Source: Planococcus sp. CP5-4_YE (GTDB taxonomy: Bacteria; Bacillota; Bacilli; Bacillales_A; Planococcaceae). From it: a stretch of DNA of 64,000 nucleotides. Below the pieces are notes generated by a model. It was not told the origin of the DNA, made no database searches, and was given only the letters and a program-made list of their open reading frames with translations. Shown here piece by piece: positions 9,350-17,943 of this stretch (position 1 is the stretch's first letter; each line of letters opens with the position of its first letter). Location of the stretch: positions 124,001 to 188,000 of the forward strand of contig NZ_JAHPZO010000005.1 in NCBI RefSeq assembly GCF_019042655.1, written 5' to 3'. The position numbers and the translations under genes are program-made.

Positions 9350-9455
9350 TCTATCAGCCGCCAGCGCCAAGGGTGAGCCGATGCAGTAAGACAGGCGTTC
9401 TTCCTGGCTTACGGCAAGAGGCCCACCCAAAGCAGGGCGGTGGCTACCAAGGCAG
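9350..9455 (-). repeat. Dispersed intergenic repeat, family C (diverged copy)
   Basis: About 105 bp that align, on the opposite strand, with 37801-37900 and 38020-38117: the shared words include GCGTTCTTCCTGGC, AAGGGTGAGCCGA and GCCCACCCAAAGC. The copy is more diverged than those near 37.8 kb. The rest of the gap 9153-9524 shows no coding signal. Confidence 0.65.
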
Positions 9456-9524
9456 AGCTTAGATGGAAAATAGAAATATTTCCACATACAAACACTCGCT
9501 AACTTCACTTAATTTCACACAATG

Positions 9525-9550
9525 AAAAAACCTCCGCGGCTGCGGAGGTT
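9525..9550 (-). terminator. Rho-independent terminator of the DUF2187 gene
   Basis: 9-bp stem AACCTCCGC / GCGGAGGTT with loop GGCT and a run of six Ts on the minus strand, five bases after the stop at 9556. Confidence 0.9.
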
Positions 9551-9555
9551 TCGTT

Positions 9556-9786
9556 TTATTGATCTGCGACAATCTTGTATTTCTTATGTGAAATTACGGT
9601 CATGTTGGAAGCAGCGCCGATTTCCTTGGCGTCTTCTGGTGAGATCTCGACGATCACCGAGTTGTCCATAATTTTGAAGATGGTTCCGTTAACGTCGACG
9701 CCATTGCGGGTGAATGAAATCCATTCGCCGATTTTGCGGGCCGCTACAAATTCAGATACTTCTTTTTCATGGGGTTGAAATGCCAT
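9556..9786 (-). CDS. DUF2187 (YkvS-like) family protein
   Basis: 76-residue soluble protein of the DUF2187 family, small KOW/SH3-like beta-barrel proteins of unknown function found across Bacillales. The core GEWISFTRNGVDVNGTIFKI followed by NSVIVEI and VISHKKYKIV matches B. subtilis YkvS (VVNHKRYKI at the equivalent place). This copy has an N-terminal extension of about 20 residues. Start after GAGAGGCG. It is monocistronic, with its own terminator. Function is not known. Confidence 0.85.
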   Translation of the reverse strand: MAFQPHEKEVSEFVAARKIGEWISFTRNGVDVNGTIFKIMDNSVIVEISPEDAKEIGAASNMTVISHKKYKIVADQ

Positions 9787-9952
9787 CGTTATCCACGCCT
9801 CTCTATAATGAAAACATTATCTGTCTATTATAGCATAAATTTATGGTTATTTCACCTGTTTCATTTCTCTATGCAGTTGATAAAGGCCGTCCTGCGCACT
9901 TTTACTATAGAGCACACCGAGGGGCTTCAGTCCCCGATATCCAATCCATTTG

Positions 9953-10876
9953 TCATTCTACTCCAGGCAAAATCGTTAGGGTTTTATTGGCTGCATCAAG
10001 CCGCGCCAGCGCACCAAGTGGAACTGAGAAATTCGGTTCGCAATGACCGATTTTAAAGCCTTTGACAACTGGTACCGCCATATCTTCAAAATAATCAGCT
10101 AGCACTTGCTCAAGCGTCCAGGATTGCCCTGGCTCTGCAGCTTCTGCATTCTTGAAATCCCCAACAACAATTCCAGCAACTTGTTCGAATTTACGGGCTT
10201 GCTTTAGCTGATTTAACATTTCATCAATCTGGTACGGCTCTTTTCCAGTATCTTCAATCAAAAGAATTTTACCTTTTGTATCGAGTTCAAATTTGGTTCC
10301 AAGGCTGCTTCGAATCGATGATAAATTGCCGCCAACCAGTTCACCGTCCGCCACACCGCCTGCCAAAACCTCCAAGGATGATATCGTTTCGTCATAATGC
10401 AATTCGAATGGCCGGAACATCTGGCCGAACATGCGTCCGCTGCGTTCGTGGAATTCCGGCTTTCCGACATCGGAGGCTAACATAGGACCGTGGAATGTTA
10501 TCAATTCTGCATACATACCAATTGCATGATGCAGGAAGCTAACATCTGAATAGCCCCAAAAAACTTTCGGGTTTTCTTTGATCATTGCGTAATCGATATA
10601 CTCTGCAAACCGGGCTGAACCAAATCCTCCCCCAGCGCAAATGATGCCTTTCACTTCTGGGTCTTCAAACATGTCATGAAGGTCTGCTAACCGTTCTTCA
10701 TCAGTTCCAGCAAGATAACCATTGACGGCTGTTACAGACTGACCCATTTTCACCTTTAGCCCCAATTCCTCTAAAAACGGTAGTGCCTTGTTTAAGCTTT
10801 CCAGATCCGGGGGGCTAGACGGCGAAATGACACCTACTGTATCCCCTGAATGCAACCGCTTTGGCATAATGCGCAT
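9953..10876 (-). CDS. LD-carboxypeptidase (peptidase S66 family)
   Basis: 307-residue serine peptidase that trims L,D-bonds of murein tetrapeptides during peptidoglycan recycling (LdcA/YkfA family; MccF-type immunity proteins are close relatives). Start ATG at 10876 (MRIMPKRL) has AAAGGAG eight bases upstream; an in-frame GTG three codons earlier sits directly on that site and is not credible. Catalytic triad visible: nucleophile Ser in WGYSDVS (Ser110), Glu in LLIEDTG (Glu208) and His in IGHCEPNFSVPLG (His278). N-terminal GDTVGVISPSSPP is the family signature. It is a single gene; no ykf dipeptide genes are adjacent. The MccF branch cannot be excluded from sequence alone. Confidence 0.9.
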   Translation of the reverse strand: MRIMPKRLHSGDTVGVISPSSPPDLESLNKALPFLEELGLKVKMGQSVTAVNGYLAGTDEERLADLHDMFEDPEVKGIICAGGGFGSARFAEYIDYAMIKENPKVFWGYSDVSFLHHAIGMYAELITFHGPMLASDVGKPEFHERSGRMFGQMFRPFELHYDETISSLEVLAGGVADGELVGGNLSSIRSSLGTKFELDTKGKILLIEDTGKEPYQIDEMLNQLKQARKFEQVAGIVVGDFKNAEAAEPGQSWTLEQVLADYFEDMAVPVVKGFKIGHCEPNFSVPLGALARLDAANKTLTILPGVE

Positions 10877-11259
10877 ATGACTCACTCCTTTTTTCTATTC
10901 TTCACTCTTTAAACCTATCAGTTTTCCTTAGTTAAAAAAAGAAAAACCTACGCGCTGCCGCTTGCCCAACAACAAGTGCACAAAAGACCGCCTCAAACTC
11001 TTATGGATAGCCTATACAAGTTCAATCCATTAAGTGTATCTTCGCAAAATCAGTAACTCTGTAGTGATTTTCTTTATTTTTCACTGGCGACATTTTTTCC
11101 AATCTTCTCAACCAATTTTAAATTCCCCTAAAGTGAAGCAGACGCTTGACTACCGCCTTCGATTGAATAACCTTTAAATGAAAATTATTTTAATTTTTAG
11201 AATATTTAGTGATTTAGTCTCATGTATTTTCTTCCAGCCCCTTATACACTGTAAATAAG
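10877..11259. other. Intergenic region without recognisable gene
   Basis: About 380 bp, AT-rich in its right half, between the LD-carboxypeptidase start and a candidate promoter for a small plus-strand gene. No open frame with a ribosome site and none of the dispersed repeat families was recognised. Confidence 0.5.
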
Positions 11260-11288
11260 TTATAAATAGTTCAACTGGACACTATAAC
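11260..11288 (+). promoter_or_regulatory. Candidate sigma-A promoter for the 35-residue peptide gene
   Basis: TTATAA, 17-bp spacer, TATAAC. The -10 is close to consensus and the -35 weak. A transcript would start near 11295, about 38 bases before the ATG at 11333. Confidence 0.4.
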
Positions 11289-11332
11289 TAGCAAACAGGA
11301 TTTCCCGACAAACAGAGAAGGAGCGGATCATC

Positions 11333-11440
11333 ATGAATAATTTCGAAAAAGTACTGGAGATGCAGTGGGGAGATCTTGCACTGGGCGTGACGGGTTCTGC
11401 AGTTGTAATGTTGGCACTTAATTACTTCATGCTTATGTAG
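11333..11440 (+). CDS. Small membrane peptide, 35 residues, unknown function
   Basis: Open frame of 35 codons: a charged N-terminus (MNNFEKVLEMQWGD, net acidic) followed by one hydrophobic helix (about residues 15-35) that reaches the C-terminus. A near-ideal ribosome site AGAAGGAG lies upstream with proper spacing, a candidate promoter lies further upstream, and a strong terminator follows at 11473-11508. A six-codon frame with its own AAAGGAG sits between the stop and the terminator. I do not recognise the peptide; it is the right size for a membrane-active toxin, a small regulator of a membrane protein or a signal peptide, but none of these is supported by homology. The transcription unit looks complete. 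Confidence 0.55.
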   Translation: MNNFEKVLEMQWGDLALGVTGSAVVMLALNYFMLM

Positions 11441-11453
11441 AAAGGAGCACCCT

Positions 11454-11474
11454 ATGATTTCCGAACATACGTAA
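11454..11474 (+). other. Six-codon minigene downstream of the 35-residue peptide
   Basis: ATG to TAA frame encoding MISEHT, preceded by AAAGGAG at 11441-11447 with six bases of spacing. Its TAA overlaps the first bases of the terminator stem, so ribosome occupancy could affect termination. It may be coincidental. Confidence 0.3.
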
Positions 11475-11508
11475 AAGCCCTTTTCCGATTGATGGAAAAG
11501 GGCTTTTT
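11473..11508 (+). terminator. Rho-independent terminator
   Basis: Perfect 14-bp stem AAAAGCCCTTTTCC / GGAAAAGGGCTTTT, 7-nt loop, then further Ts on the plus strand. A-run on the other side makes it potentially bidirectional, also serving the IDEAL gene at 11590. Confidence 0.9.
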
Positions 11509-11589
11509 GCTTGTTTTCTTCCATATAAAAACGCCTGCGCTCATATTCCTGGGCAGGCGTTGCTTATCCATAGGCTGTTGTATGCTTCA

Positions 11590-12057
11590 TCATAGACCTC
11601 CATCGAGTAATTGTTTTTGCTGAGACAGCAGCAGTTTCTCAAACAGTTCCTTATCCCCCGCGGCTAACGCCTGGTCGATCATGCGGTTGAAGTTTTCCTG
11701 CTCCAGGAACTGGATTGCTTCGGTCGCTTCTTTCTTTGTTTGTTCGTTCACTTCGATCAATTCCGCCCTTTCTTCCTTCAATATGCTCTGAAGGTGTGTG
11801 TGGATATCCGAGACCAGCAGCAATTGGTAGAGCGGCAAACGAATAAAGCGGTTTCCTTTTTGGAAGACAAAGACTTCTGAAAGGTTTTCTACTTGGAAGG
11901 TATTCAAGTTGACGATGATTTCCTTCCCCTCGACAGGGATGAAGTGAAACACTTCATCATCTTTCAGGATGGAAAAATATTGATAAGCGAACACAAATTT
12001 GATGCGATGCCCTTCTCTCTTTGTATAAAACGGCTTCATCAATTTTACATGCAACAT
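11590..12057 (-). CDS. IDEAL domain-containing protein
   Basis: 155-residue cytoplasmic protein. The C-terminal part (NRMIDQALAAGDKELFEKLL, residues about 123-143) matches the IDEAL motif, a short helical module found in Firmicute proteins of unknown role, often close to competence or stress genes. The N-terminal ~95 residues form beta-rich segments with aromatic residues (FVFAYQYFSILKDDEVFHF), and a Glu/Lys-rich helix (90-120) links the two. Start after AAGGAGGGG. It is divergent from the SWIM/SNF2 operon, sharing a ~180-bp intergenic space. No function can be assigned. Confidence 0.8.
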   Translation of the reverse strand: MLHVKLMKPFYTKREGHRIKFVFAYQYFSILKDDEVFHFIPVEGKEIIVNLNTFQVENLSEVFVFQKGNRFIRLPLYQLLLVSDIHTHLQSILKEERAELIEVNEQTKKEATEAIQFLEQENFNRMIDQALAAGDKELFEKLLLSQQKQLLDGGL

Positions 12058-12178
12058 CTGACTCCCCTCCTTATATTTCAGAATATTCTGCTTAAATAAA
12101 TCATACCATAAATTGGACGGTTCGAATAGAATTAAGTGTGGATAAACGATGGCATTTTCGCTTCTTTTTCCTTCTTCG

Positions 12179-12207
12179 TTTACTGTATTGCCACAAAGCC
12201 GTATAAT
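12179..12207 (+). promoter_or_regulatory. Sigma-A promoter of the SWIM-SNF2 operon
   Basis: TTTACT, 17-bp spacer, TATAAT (perfect -10). It predicts a transcript start near 12214, about 26 bases before the ATG at 12240. Confidence 0.75.
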
Positions 12208-12239
12208 AGAAGGAAATGTTTTTATTTGGGGCGATGTAA

Positions 12240-13772
12240 ATGGCTACGGTTTTATCCTTAGCAAAACAATACGAAGACACAATCCACAATTATATGGCTG
12301 CTATCGACAAGTCGCTTCATCCTACGCGTGCGTTAGATGAAGAAATGGTTCGAAAAGCAGTCTTTTTAGTGCGCCATGATGGCGTGCAGATCCATTCTTT
12401 CAATGAAGAACGCCTGCTGCTTGAAGCGAGCGTGAAAGATGCCCATTCGGTAAAAGTGGTGCTCAATTTCGGGAAACTTACTGCCGTGTGTGCTTGTCCA
12501 CAGGAAAAAACCTGCCGTCACCGCTTGGCGGTCATTTTTTCGCTCTACCAAAAAATCGACTCGCTTTCCGAATGGGTCGCGAAATGGCGTGATAAGGAGA
12601 ATGAGAAATTGTCGACACTGACGAACAAACGCTCACCCGATCAATGGGAAGCACTGATCCGCAGCACGTGGCGCGAACCGATTAATGATTACGTCACGCG
12701 CAATTATTTCTATTTTGAGCAATTATACGAAGGGCGCTTGAAAAATGCCCTGTCCTTCATGCCGCTTGAGCGTGAATGGAAAACTTTATATAAAACCTAT
12801 GCCCACCTGATTTCTTTGACAGAAGTGTGGAATACGTTCAGCGCGGGGACTAAAGAAGTGCACCACTCGTTCTTCAAAACTTGGTTTGCGGACGAATTGC
12901 ATGCACTTCGTGATTTACTCGGCCAATTGCGCGGTCTGCACCGCACATTCGAATCGGATGCTTTTTTCACCCATTTACGGGAACTGGTTCGTGAATTTAC
13001 CGAAACGAATGACGATTCTTTTTCCGAACGCTTTGACATTTACCAGCTGTTTTGGACTGAATTATTCATCACCAGGCGCGAACGGTTAAGTGGCCTTGAA
13101 GATTTCCGGCGTCCTGATGAGCGGGTTCAGGCATTTTTCGCCATCCTGCTCGAAAACGAAGTTGCACCTGGCAATATTGCACCGGGCGCAGCAGCTGACT
13201 GGGTCAAACTAGCGGTGCTTGCGGAAGAAGAGGGCCATCAACAAGGGCTTTCTGCTATTCTAATAGCTCTCAAGCCGCACGTTCGGACGTTCCTGTTTGA
13301 CGGGTTGTTTACGCAATACCGCCACCACTACGTCCGTGTGTTAAGCCGCCTGTATTCATTGATTGATTTGACCGAAGATGATTGGGAAGATTTGTTTACG
13401 CAGTTTGGCCATTACGGCTTGCCGGCCTATTCCGCTTATCTTGTCGAAAAAGGCATGTATAAACAATGGGCGGAGCTTCACCAGCTGCATAACTCGCCCC
13501 TGTATTTTGCTGAGGAATGCGGGTTGAAGGAAGTGCATAATGCCGCACCTGATTTCGCATTGCCACTGTACCACCGTTATGCGCTGCAGCATCTCGAAGA
13601 ACGCAGCCGGACCAGTTACAAACAAGCTGTCCGTGTATGGAAAAAAATGAAAGCTGCGTGCAAGAAAAGCGGGCAATTGCCGTTTTGGAATGATTATATG
13701 AAAGAGATCCAACATCGCTATAAACGATTGCGCGCACTCCAGGAAGAGATCGAGAAAGGAAAACTGTTATGA
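12240..13772 (+). CDS. SWIM zinc-finger domain protein (YwqB-like)
   Basis: 510-residue protein with a SWIM zinc finger near the N-terminus: Cys84-x-Cys86, then Cys92-x-His94 (VCACPQEKTCRHRLAV). The remaining ~400 residues are helical and rich in aromatic and charged residues, without a recognised catalytic site. SWIM domains bind DNA or protein and are regularly encoded next to SNF2 helicases; B. subtilis ywqB-ywqA has the same arrangement. It overlaps the helicase gene by four bases (ATGA at 13769-13772), so the two proteins are probably made together and act as a pair. Start is the first ATG after GGGGCGATG. Confidence 0.88.
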   Translation: MATVLSLAKQYEDTIHNYMAAIDKSLHPTRALDEEMVRKAVFLVRHDGVQIHSFNEERLLLEASVKDAHSVKVVLNFGKLTAVCACPQEKTCRHRLAVIFSLYQKIDSLSEWVAKWRDKENEKLSTLTNKRSPDQWEALIRSTWREPINDYVTRNYFYFEQLYEGRLKNALSFMPLEREWKTLYKTYAHLISLTEVWNTFSAGTKEVHHSFFKTWFADELHALRDLLGQLRGLHRTFESDAFFTHLRELVREFTETNDDSFSERFDIYQLFWTELFITRRERLSGLEDFRRPDERVQAFFAILLENEVAPGNIAPGAAADWVKLAVLAEEEGHQQGLSAILIALKPHVRTFLFDGLFTQYRHHYVRVLSRLYSLIDLTEDDWEDLFTQFGHYGLPAYSAYLVEKGMYKQWAELHQLHNSPLYFAEECGLKEVHNAAPDFALPLYHRYALQHLEERSRTSYKQAVRVWKKMKAACKKSGQLPFWNDYMKEIQHRYKRLRALQEEIEKGKLL

Positions 13773-16492
13773 ATCAATTCCAAACTGAAGGAAGCCGTAC
13801 GTATTATTTGAAAATAGACCAGTCGGACATGTTCCGGCTTCAGGCTTATAACGACAGCGGCAACCGGATCCCTCCGGAAATCTGGTCGCCATTCCTGTTT
13901 TTCGCCGACAAAGACAGCTTTTTCGGCATGAACGTTCAAACAGATGGCTTGGACCTATTATTGACGCCAGCCGATTTTGTCCGTTTGTTCCAACAGGATC
14001 CTCACCATTACGTTCAGTTTTCAGGGCGCCGCCTGCAAGATGAAACTTGGCTGAAACTTGCGCGCCGCGTCGCCGACTCCTTGAACGATTCGGCACTGTG
14101 GCAGCATGTTCATGTCGAAGACGGCGTTATTTCCATCGATTCGGCATATGGCGATGCGGAAATCCGCTCGTTCTTGACCGATACTATCCAGCATCAGCTG
14201 CACCAAAAAGGGCTCACTCCCGCCCATTTGCCCTACCTCTTGCATTTCGTCGAACATGCCGGTTGGGACGGGCTCGCACCCGCGGACGATTATGTGCTGG
14301 CGATGCAATTGACCGAACCTGACGACAGCGGCTTATGGGCTTTCCGCACAGCGCTGCGCACTAAACGCGGCAGCGCATATTGGACGCCTTCGAAGCGCCG
14401 TGAAAACGAAGTGATCGAAAAGGTCTTGCCTGAAAAATGGCGTGCCCATGCGAGTGAAATCCAAGAGCGCCAAAGCTTGATCCTTAGCTTATGTCCTTCT
14501 GTCGACCGCTATGAGGCGGACCAGATGTATATCGCGCGTTGGACAGATGCGGAAGTATTGAACTTTCTCCGCAATGATGCAGACCTGTTGCAGGCATTTG
14601 GCGTGGAAGTATCGATTCCTTCTTGGCTGCAAGCCGTCCAGGAATCCAAAGTACGCGTGAAAGCGAATGTTACCTCCCCGGCGAAAAAAGCATCCGTCGT
14701 TGGCCTTGATCAAATCATTAACTTTGACTGGAAGTTCTCGCTTAATGGCCACGAGTTAAGCATGCAGGATTTCGAGCAACTGGTGACGGAAAACCGCGAA
14801 TTTATCCGCGTTGGCAACGAATGGGTACGCGTCGACTCGAATTTGTTGATGCAATTGCGCCAAATGATTGAAGAAGCGGAAGACGCCGATTGGACGCTGA
14901 AAGACATGCTGTTCCATAATGTACCGGACGTCATGCTCGAAGAACCGGGAGAAGAAGATGACCCGCTCGTCGAGTTCCATTTGAATAAATCCTTAAAAGT
15001 CCTGCTCGATAAACTACTCGATAAACGCGACCTGCCGGAAACGCCATTGCCAGGGAACTTGATGACCGAATTGCGGCCTTACCAGAAGACCGGTTTCGAT
15101 TATCTAACCTTCATGCGCGAAGAAGGCTTCGGTTTATGCCTCGCAGATGACATGGGGCTCGGCAAGACTGTGCAATTGATTGCCTACTTGCTGCACGTGC
15201 ACAGCGAAAAGCCGAAAAAGCCGTCGCTCATCATTTGCCCGACTTCGGTCCTCGGCAACTGGCAAAAGGAATTGGATCGTTTTGCCCCTGATTTGAAAGT
15301 TGCGACGCATTACGGCAGCAATCGCCCGAAAGGCCAAGCCTTCCTCGACTCACTGGCGTCCGAACAACCGGATGTCGTGCTGTCGACGTACGGCATCGCT
15401 TCGTCCGACAGCGTCGAAATCCAATCGATCACTTGGACGAGCATTACGCTTGATGAAGCACAAAACATCAAAAACATGTATACGAAACAATCACGGACAA
15501 TCCGCAAGTTCAAAGGGCAGCATCACATCGCGCTGACCGGGACGCCGATTGAAAACCGATTGTCCGAACTATGGTCGATCTTCGATTTCATCAATAAAGG
15601 CTACCTGTACCGCATCAAGCAGTTCCAGGAAGCCTTTATGGTACCGATTGAGCGGGATGATTCGGAACAGGCGAAAGAAAAGCTGCGGCAACGCATACAG
15701 CCATTCTTGCTCCGCCGGACGAAAAAAGATCCCGAACTACAGCTTAATTTACCGGAAAAACTGGAGCAATTGGAATATTGCCCGCTGACGCCGGAGCAAG
15801 CCGCGCTGTATGAGGGGCTTGTCCAGGATACGGTGCAGAAGATGGGGACGCTCACTGGCTTTGAGAAAAAAGGCCTCGTCCTGAAAATGCTCAGTAAGCT
15901 GAAACAGCTGTGCAATCACCCGTCCCTTTATTTGAAAGAACCGTATACGACTGCCGACGAGTTATTGCCTCGCTCCCAGAAACTCGAGCGTATCGTGACA
16001 CTTGCGGGGGAAATCGCGGAACGCGGGGAGCAATGCTTGATCTTTACGCAATACATCGGAATGGGGCATCTGCTACAGCAGGCGCTGAATGAATTATACG
16101 GGCATGAAGTGCCGTTCTTGACTGGGCATATGCCGAAAAACCAACGCGATTCACTTGTCGCTGCATTCCAGAATGGCGAATTCCCGATCTTCATCCTATC
16201 CTTGAAAGCAGGTGGAACCGGGCTCAACTTGACGGCTGCTACGCATGTCTTGCACGCAGACCGCTGGTGGAATCCAGCTGTGGAAAACCAGGCGACCGAT
16301 CGGGCATACCGCATCGGCCAGACGCAGTTTGTCCACGTCCATAAGTTTGTAACGATTGGTACGATCGAAGAAAAAATCGATTCACTGCTTACACAGAAGC
16401 AGTCGATGTCGGATCAGTTTATCCAATCCAGTCAATGGATGACGGACCTGTCCGATGATGAGCTGAAAGAATTGTTCACGTATAGCTTCTAA
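13769..16492 (+). CDS. SNF2-family DEAD/DEAH helicase (YwqA-like)
   Basis: 907-residue superfamily 2 ATPase of the SNF2/Rad54/RapA type, expected to translocate on double-stranded DNA and remodel nucleoprotein. The first ~430 residues are the bacterial SNF2-associated region. The ATPase core follows: LADDMGLGKTVQ (Walker A, about 457-468), LDEAQNIKN (Walker B, ~561), LTGTPIENRLSELWSIFDF (motif III region), and the helicase C domain with LSLKAGGTGLNLTAA and QATDRAYRIGQ (motifs V and VI, ~815-852). All motifs are intact. It is translationally coupled to the SWIM gene and ended by a strong terminator. Exact role (repair, recombination, transcription recycling) is unknown. Confidence 0.93.
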   Translation: MNQFQTEGSRTYYLKIDQSDMFRLQAYNDSGNRIPPEIWSPFLFFADKDSFFGMNVQTDGLDLLLTPADFVRLFQQDPHHYVQFSGRRLQDETWLKLARRVADSLNDSALWQHVHVEDGVISIDSAYGDAEIRSFLTDTIQHQLHQKGLTPAHLPYLLHFVEHAGWDGLAPADDYVLAMQLTEPDDSGLWAFRTALRTKRGSAYWTPSKRRENEVIEKVLPEKWRAHASEIQERQSLILSLCPSVDRYEADQMYIARWTDAEVLNFLRNDADLLQAFGVEVSIPSWLQAVQESKVRVKANVTSPAKKASVVGLDQIINFDWKFSLNGHELSMQDFEQLVTENREFIRVGNEWVRVDSNLLMQLRQMIEEAEDADWTLKDMLFHNVPDVMLEEPGEEDDPLVEFHLNKSLKVLLDKLLDKRDLPETPLPGNLMTELRPYQKTGFDYLTFMREEGFGLCLADDMGLGKTVQLIAYLLHVHSEKPKKPSLIICPTSVLGNWQKELDRFAPDLKVATHYGSNRPKGQAFLDSLASEQPDVVLSTYGIASSDSVEIQSITWTSITLDEAQNIKNMYTKQSRTIRKFKGQHHIALTGTPIENRLSELWSIFDFINKGYLYRIKQFQEAFMVPIERDDSEQAKEKLRQRIQPFLLRRTKKDPELQLNLPEKLEQLEYCPLTPEQAALYEGLVQDTVQKMGTLTGFEKKGLVLKMLSKLKQLCNHPSLYLKEPYTTADELLPRSQKLERIVTLAGEIAERGEQCLIFTQYIGMGHLLQQALNELYGHEVPFLTGHMPKNQRDSLVAAFQNGEFPIFILSLKAGGTGLNLTAATHVLHADRWWNPAVENQATDRAYRIGQTQFVHVHKFVTIGTIEEKIDSLLTQKQSMSDQFIQSSQWMTDLSDDELKELFTYSF

Positions 16493-16528
16493 AAAATCCG
16501 GCCAGGACCCCACCTGGCCGGATTTTTT
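16491..16528 (+). terminator. Rho-independent terminator of the SWIM-SNF2 operon
   Basis: Perfect 16-bp stem AAAAAATCCGGCCAGG / CCTGGCCGGATTTTTT with a 6-nt loop. The stem starts immediately at the stop codon. Confidence 0.95.
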
Positions 16529-16545
16529 CTTTTGGACAGCGATCA

Positions 16546-16689
16546 TCAATTTTTTTCGCCTGTGGCGAAGACCCGTTTCAGTTCTGACAGCTCCCGCTCC
16601 GCCTCAATCATGCGCTGATGAAGTGAAGCGGTCAGTTTGATCAATTGCTCCATGTGGACTTCCAATTGGAGCTGAAGTTCTTTCGGCAT
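16546..16689 (-). CDS. Small predicted coiled-coil protein, 47 residues
   Basis: 47-codon frame from ATG at 16689 to TGA at 16546, preceded by AAGGAGG eight bases upstream, directly downstream of ssbB on the same strand (20-bp gap). The product is a single amphipathic helix with heptad-like Leu/Ile/Met spacing (LQLQLEVHMEQLIKLTASLH then AERELSELKRV) and no Cys or membrane segment. It probably shares the ssbB transcript. No family was recognised; a dimeric helical partner protein is the most that can be said. Confidence 0.6.
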   Translation of the reverse strand: MPKELQLQLEVHMEQLIKLTASLHQRMIEAERELSELKRVFATGEKN

Positions 16690-16709
16690 TCCACTTGCCT
16701 CCTTATGCA

Positions 16710-17120
16710 TCAACTGTTCACCTGCTCAGTTTCGGGCGGCTGAAAATCGAACTCCACATTAGAATCCGCTTCCGTCCGCTTGGGGATGAGATCGTCTGAG
16801 GGCTTTCGTTTATCGAGGAAACGTACTTGGTCGCCAATCACTTCCGTTACGTAGACGCGGGAGCCATCTTCCTTATCGTAATGGCGTGATTGAATCCTTC
16901 CCGTAATGGCGACTTGCGAGCCTTTCATGCAATACTTAGCGACGTTTTGGGCAGTACGCCCCCAGGTCGAGCAAAGGACATAATCGCTTTCGATCTCTCC
17001 ACGCTGATTTCTGAAGTTGCGGGAAATGGCCACGACGAAGGTAGTATGTACACGCCCTTCCCCCAGCACCCGCATCGATGGGTCTTTCGTCAATCGTCCT
17101 ACAATGCCTACTTGATTCAT
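16710..17120 (-). CDS. ssbB: Single-stranded DNA-binding protein SsbB
   Basis: 136-residue OB-fold protein that binds single-stranded DNA; the position beside ywpF and fabZ is that of B. subtilis ssbB (ywpH), which acts in natural transformation. Start ATG at 17120 (MNQVGIVGRLTKDP) follows AGGGGGTG; the longer open frame to 17450 has no start signal. OB-fold residues such as FVVAISRNFRNQRGEIESDYVLC and GSQVAITGRIQSR are intact through about residue 105. The C-terminus ends in PPETEQVNS and lacks the acidic DDDIPF-type tip by which the essential SsbA recruits partners, as in other SsbB proteins. A tail of ~25 residues makes it longer than B. subtilis SsbB (113). Confidence 0.88.
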   Translation of the reverse strand: MNQVGIVGRLTKDPSMRVLGEGRVHTTFVVAISRNFRNQRGEIESDYVLCSTWGRTAQNVAKYCMKGSQVAITGRIQSRHYDKEDGSRVYVTEVIGDQVRFLDKRKPSDDLIPKRTEADSNVEFDFQPPETEQVNS

Positions 17121-17448
17121 TGATTTCACCCCCTGCCGGCCAGGCCGATTCAGTTGCTGGCTTGTGGCCTGCCTGCTGTCCTGCCGGTAATAAAAGCATA
17201 CTAAGAGCGCCATTTCCTTGGCAATGTGGGAAATCGCGGATTTGAAAGGATTTCGGGCATCATTTGCGGAATTCCGAAAAGAACAAAAAATTTTTTCGAT
17301 CATTTCGCGGCAAGAACTATAGCATTTCTGGAATGGCAAGCCTATACGCAAAATCGCCATTTTGTTGCAGAGGTTTTTTCTATAGACATTCGCCGGGTAT
17401 TTCCCCGCTATGCTATACTGAAACAAAGCTTTATCTGGAGGGAATTTC

Positions 17449-17889
17449 ATGAAAACCTTTAAAATGCTGTCGTTTGCCGTTGTAGATGGAGAACAACTTA
17501 TAGACTACCCGCTCCACGATGGCCTGATCATCAACCAGGAAAATTCCCAGCGGTCATGGGTTCTTGAACTGCTGGTGGACGAAAAGCACGAAGCGATTTT
17601 TCTCGATATGAAACAAAATGGCAAAGTGTATGATGTCAAAGTCGTCATTTCCTACCCAGGAAATGAACCAGCCACGTTTGAAGTGATCATTCATGCCGTT
17701 AAACCGATCGGTGGCCACGTCTCTGTGTTGATGAAAGGAACTTTGAAACGGGCGCGCCGCAAATACGCTGAAACTTTATTGTCAGAGCTGTTGGAAGATG
17801 GTCTCGAAGGACAAGATTTGCTTGAGCGCTTTGAAAGCGATATGCGGGAACGGCCTGTATTGCGCAAAGACGAAAGTAAATCCACATAA
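17449..17889 (+). CDS. ywpF: YwpF-like family protein
   Basis: 146-residue protein of the YwpF family (conserved in Bacillales, function unknown). Mostly beta-strand N-terminal part (MKTFKMLSFAVVDGEQLIDY) and a charged helical C-terminus (LKRARRKYAETLLSELLEDG). No signal peptide or metal site. The start ATG follows GGAGGG. An extended -10 (TGCTATACT, 17409-17417) lies upstream. It is convergent with fabZ, with which it shares a bidirectional terminator. Position between ssbB and fabZ is the same as in B. subtilis. Confidence 0.85.
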   Translation: MKTFKMLSFAVVDGEQLIDYPLHDGLIINQENSQRSWVLELLVDEKHEAIFLDMKQNGKVYDVKVVISYPGNEPATFEVIIHAVKPIGGHVSVLMKGTLKRARRKYAETLLSELLEDGLEGQDLLERFESDMRERPVLRKDESKST

Positions 17890-17890
17890 C

Positions 17891-17933
17891 AAAACTGCCT
17901 CCTGCGGCCGAATTGGCTGCGGGAGGCAGTTTT
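17891..17933. terminator. Bidirectional terminator between ywpF and fabZ
   Basis: 19-bp stem with two G-U type mismatches (AAAACTGCCTCC... / ...GGAGGCAGTTTT) and a 5-nt loop, flanked by A on one side and T on the other, between two convergent genes. Confidence 0.9.
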
Positions 17934-17943
17934 ATTTTCCATC

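Noticed and set aside
11288-11524. 78-codon minus-strand frame
   Set aside because: It has no ribosome site and overlaps a terminator and a better-supported plus-strand small gene.
17121-17450. Upstream extension of ssbB to 246 codons
   Set aside because: The extension lacks a ribosome site and SSB similarity; ATG 17120 has AGGGGGTG and the standard N-terminus.
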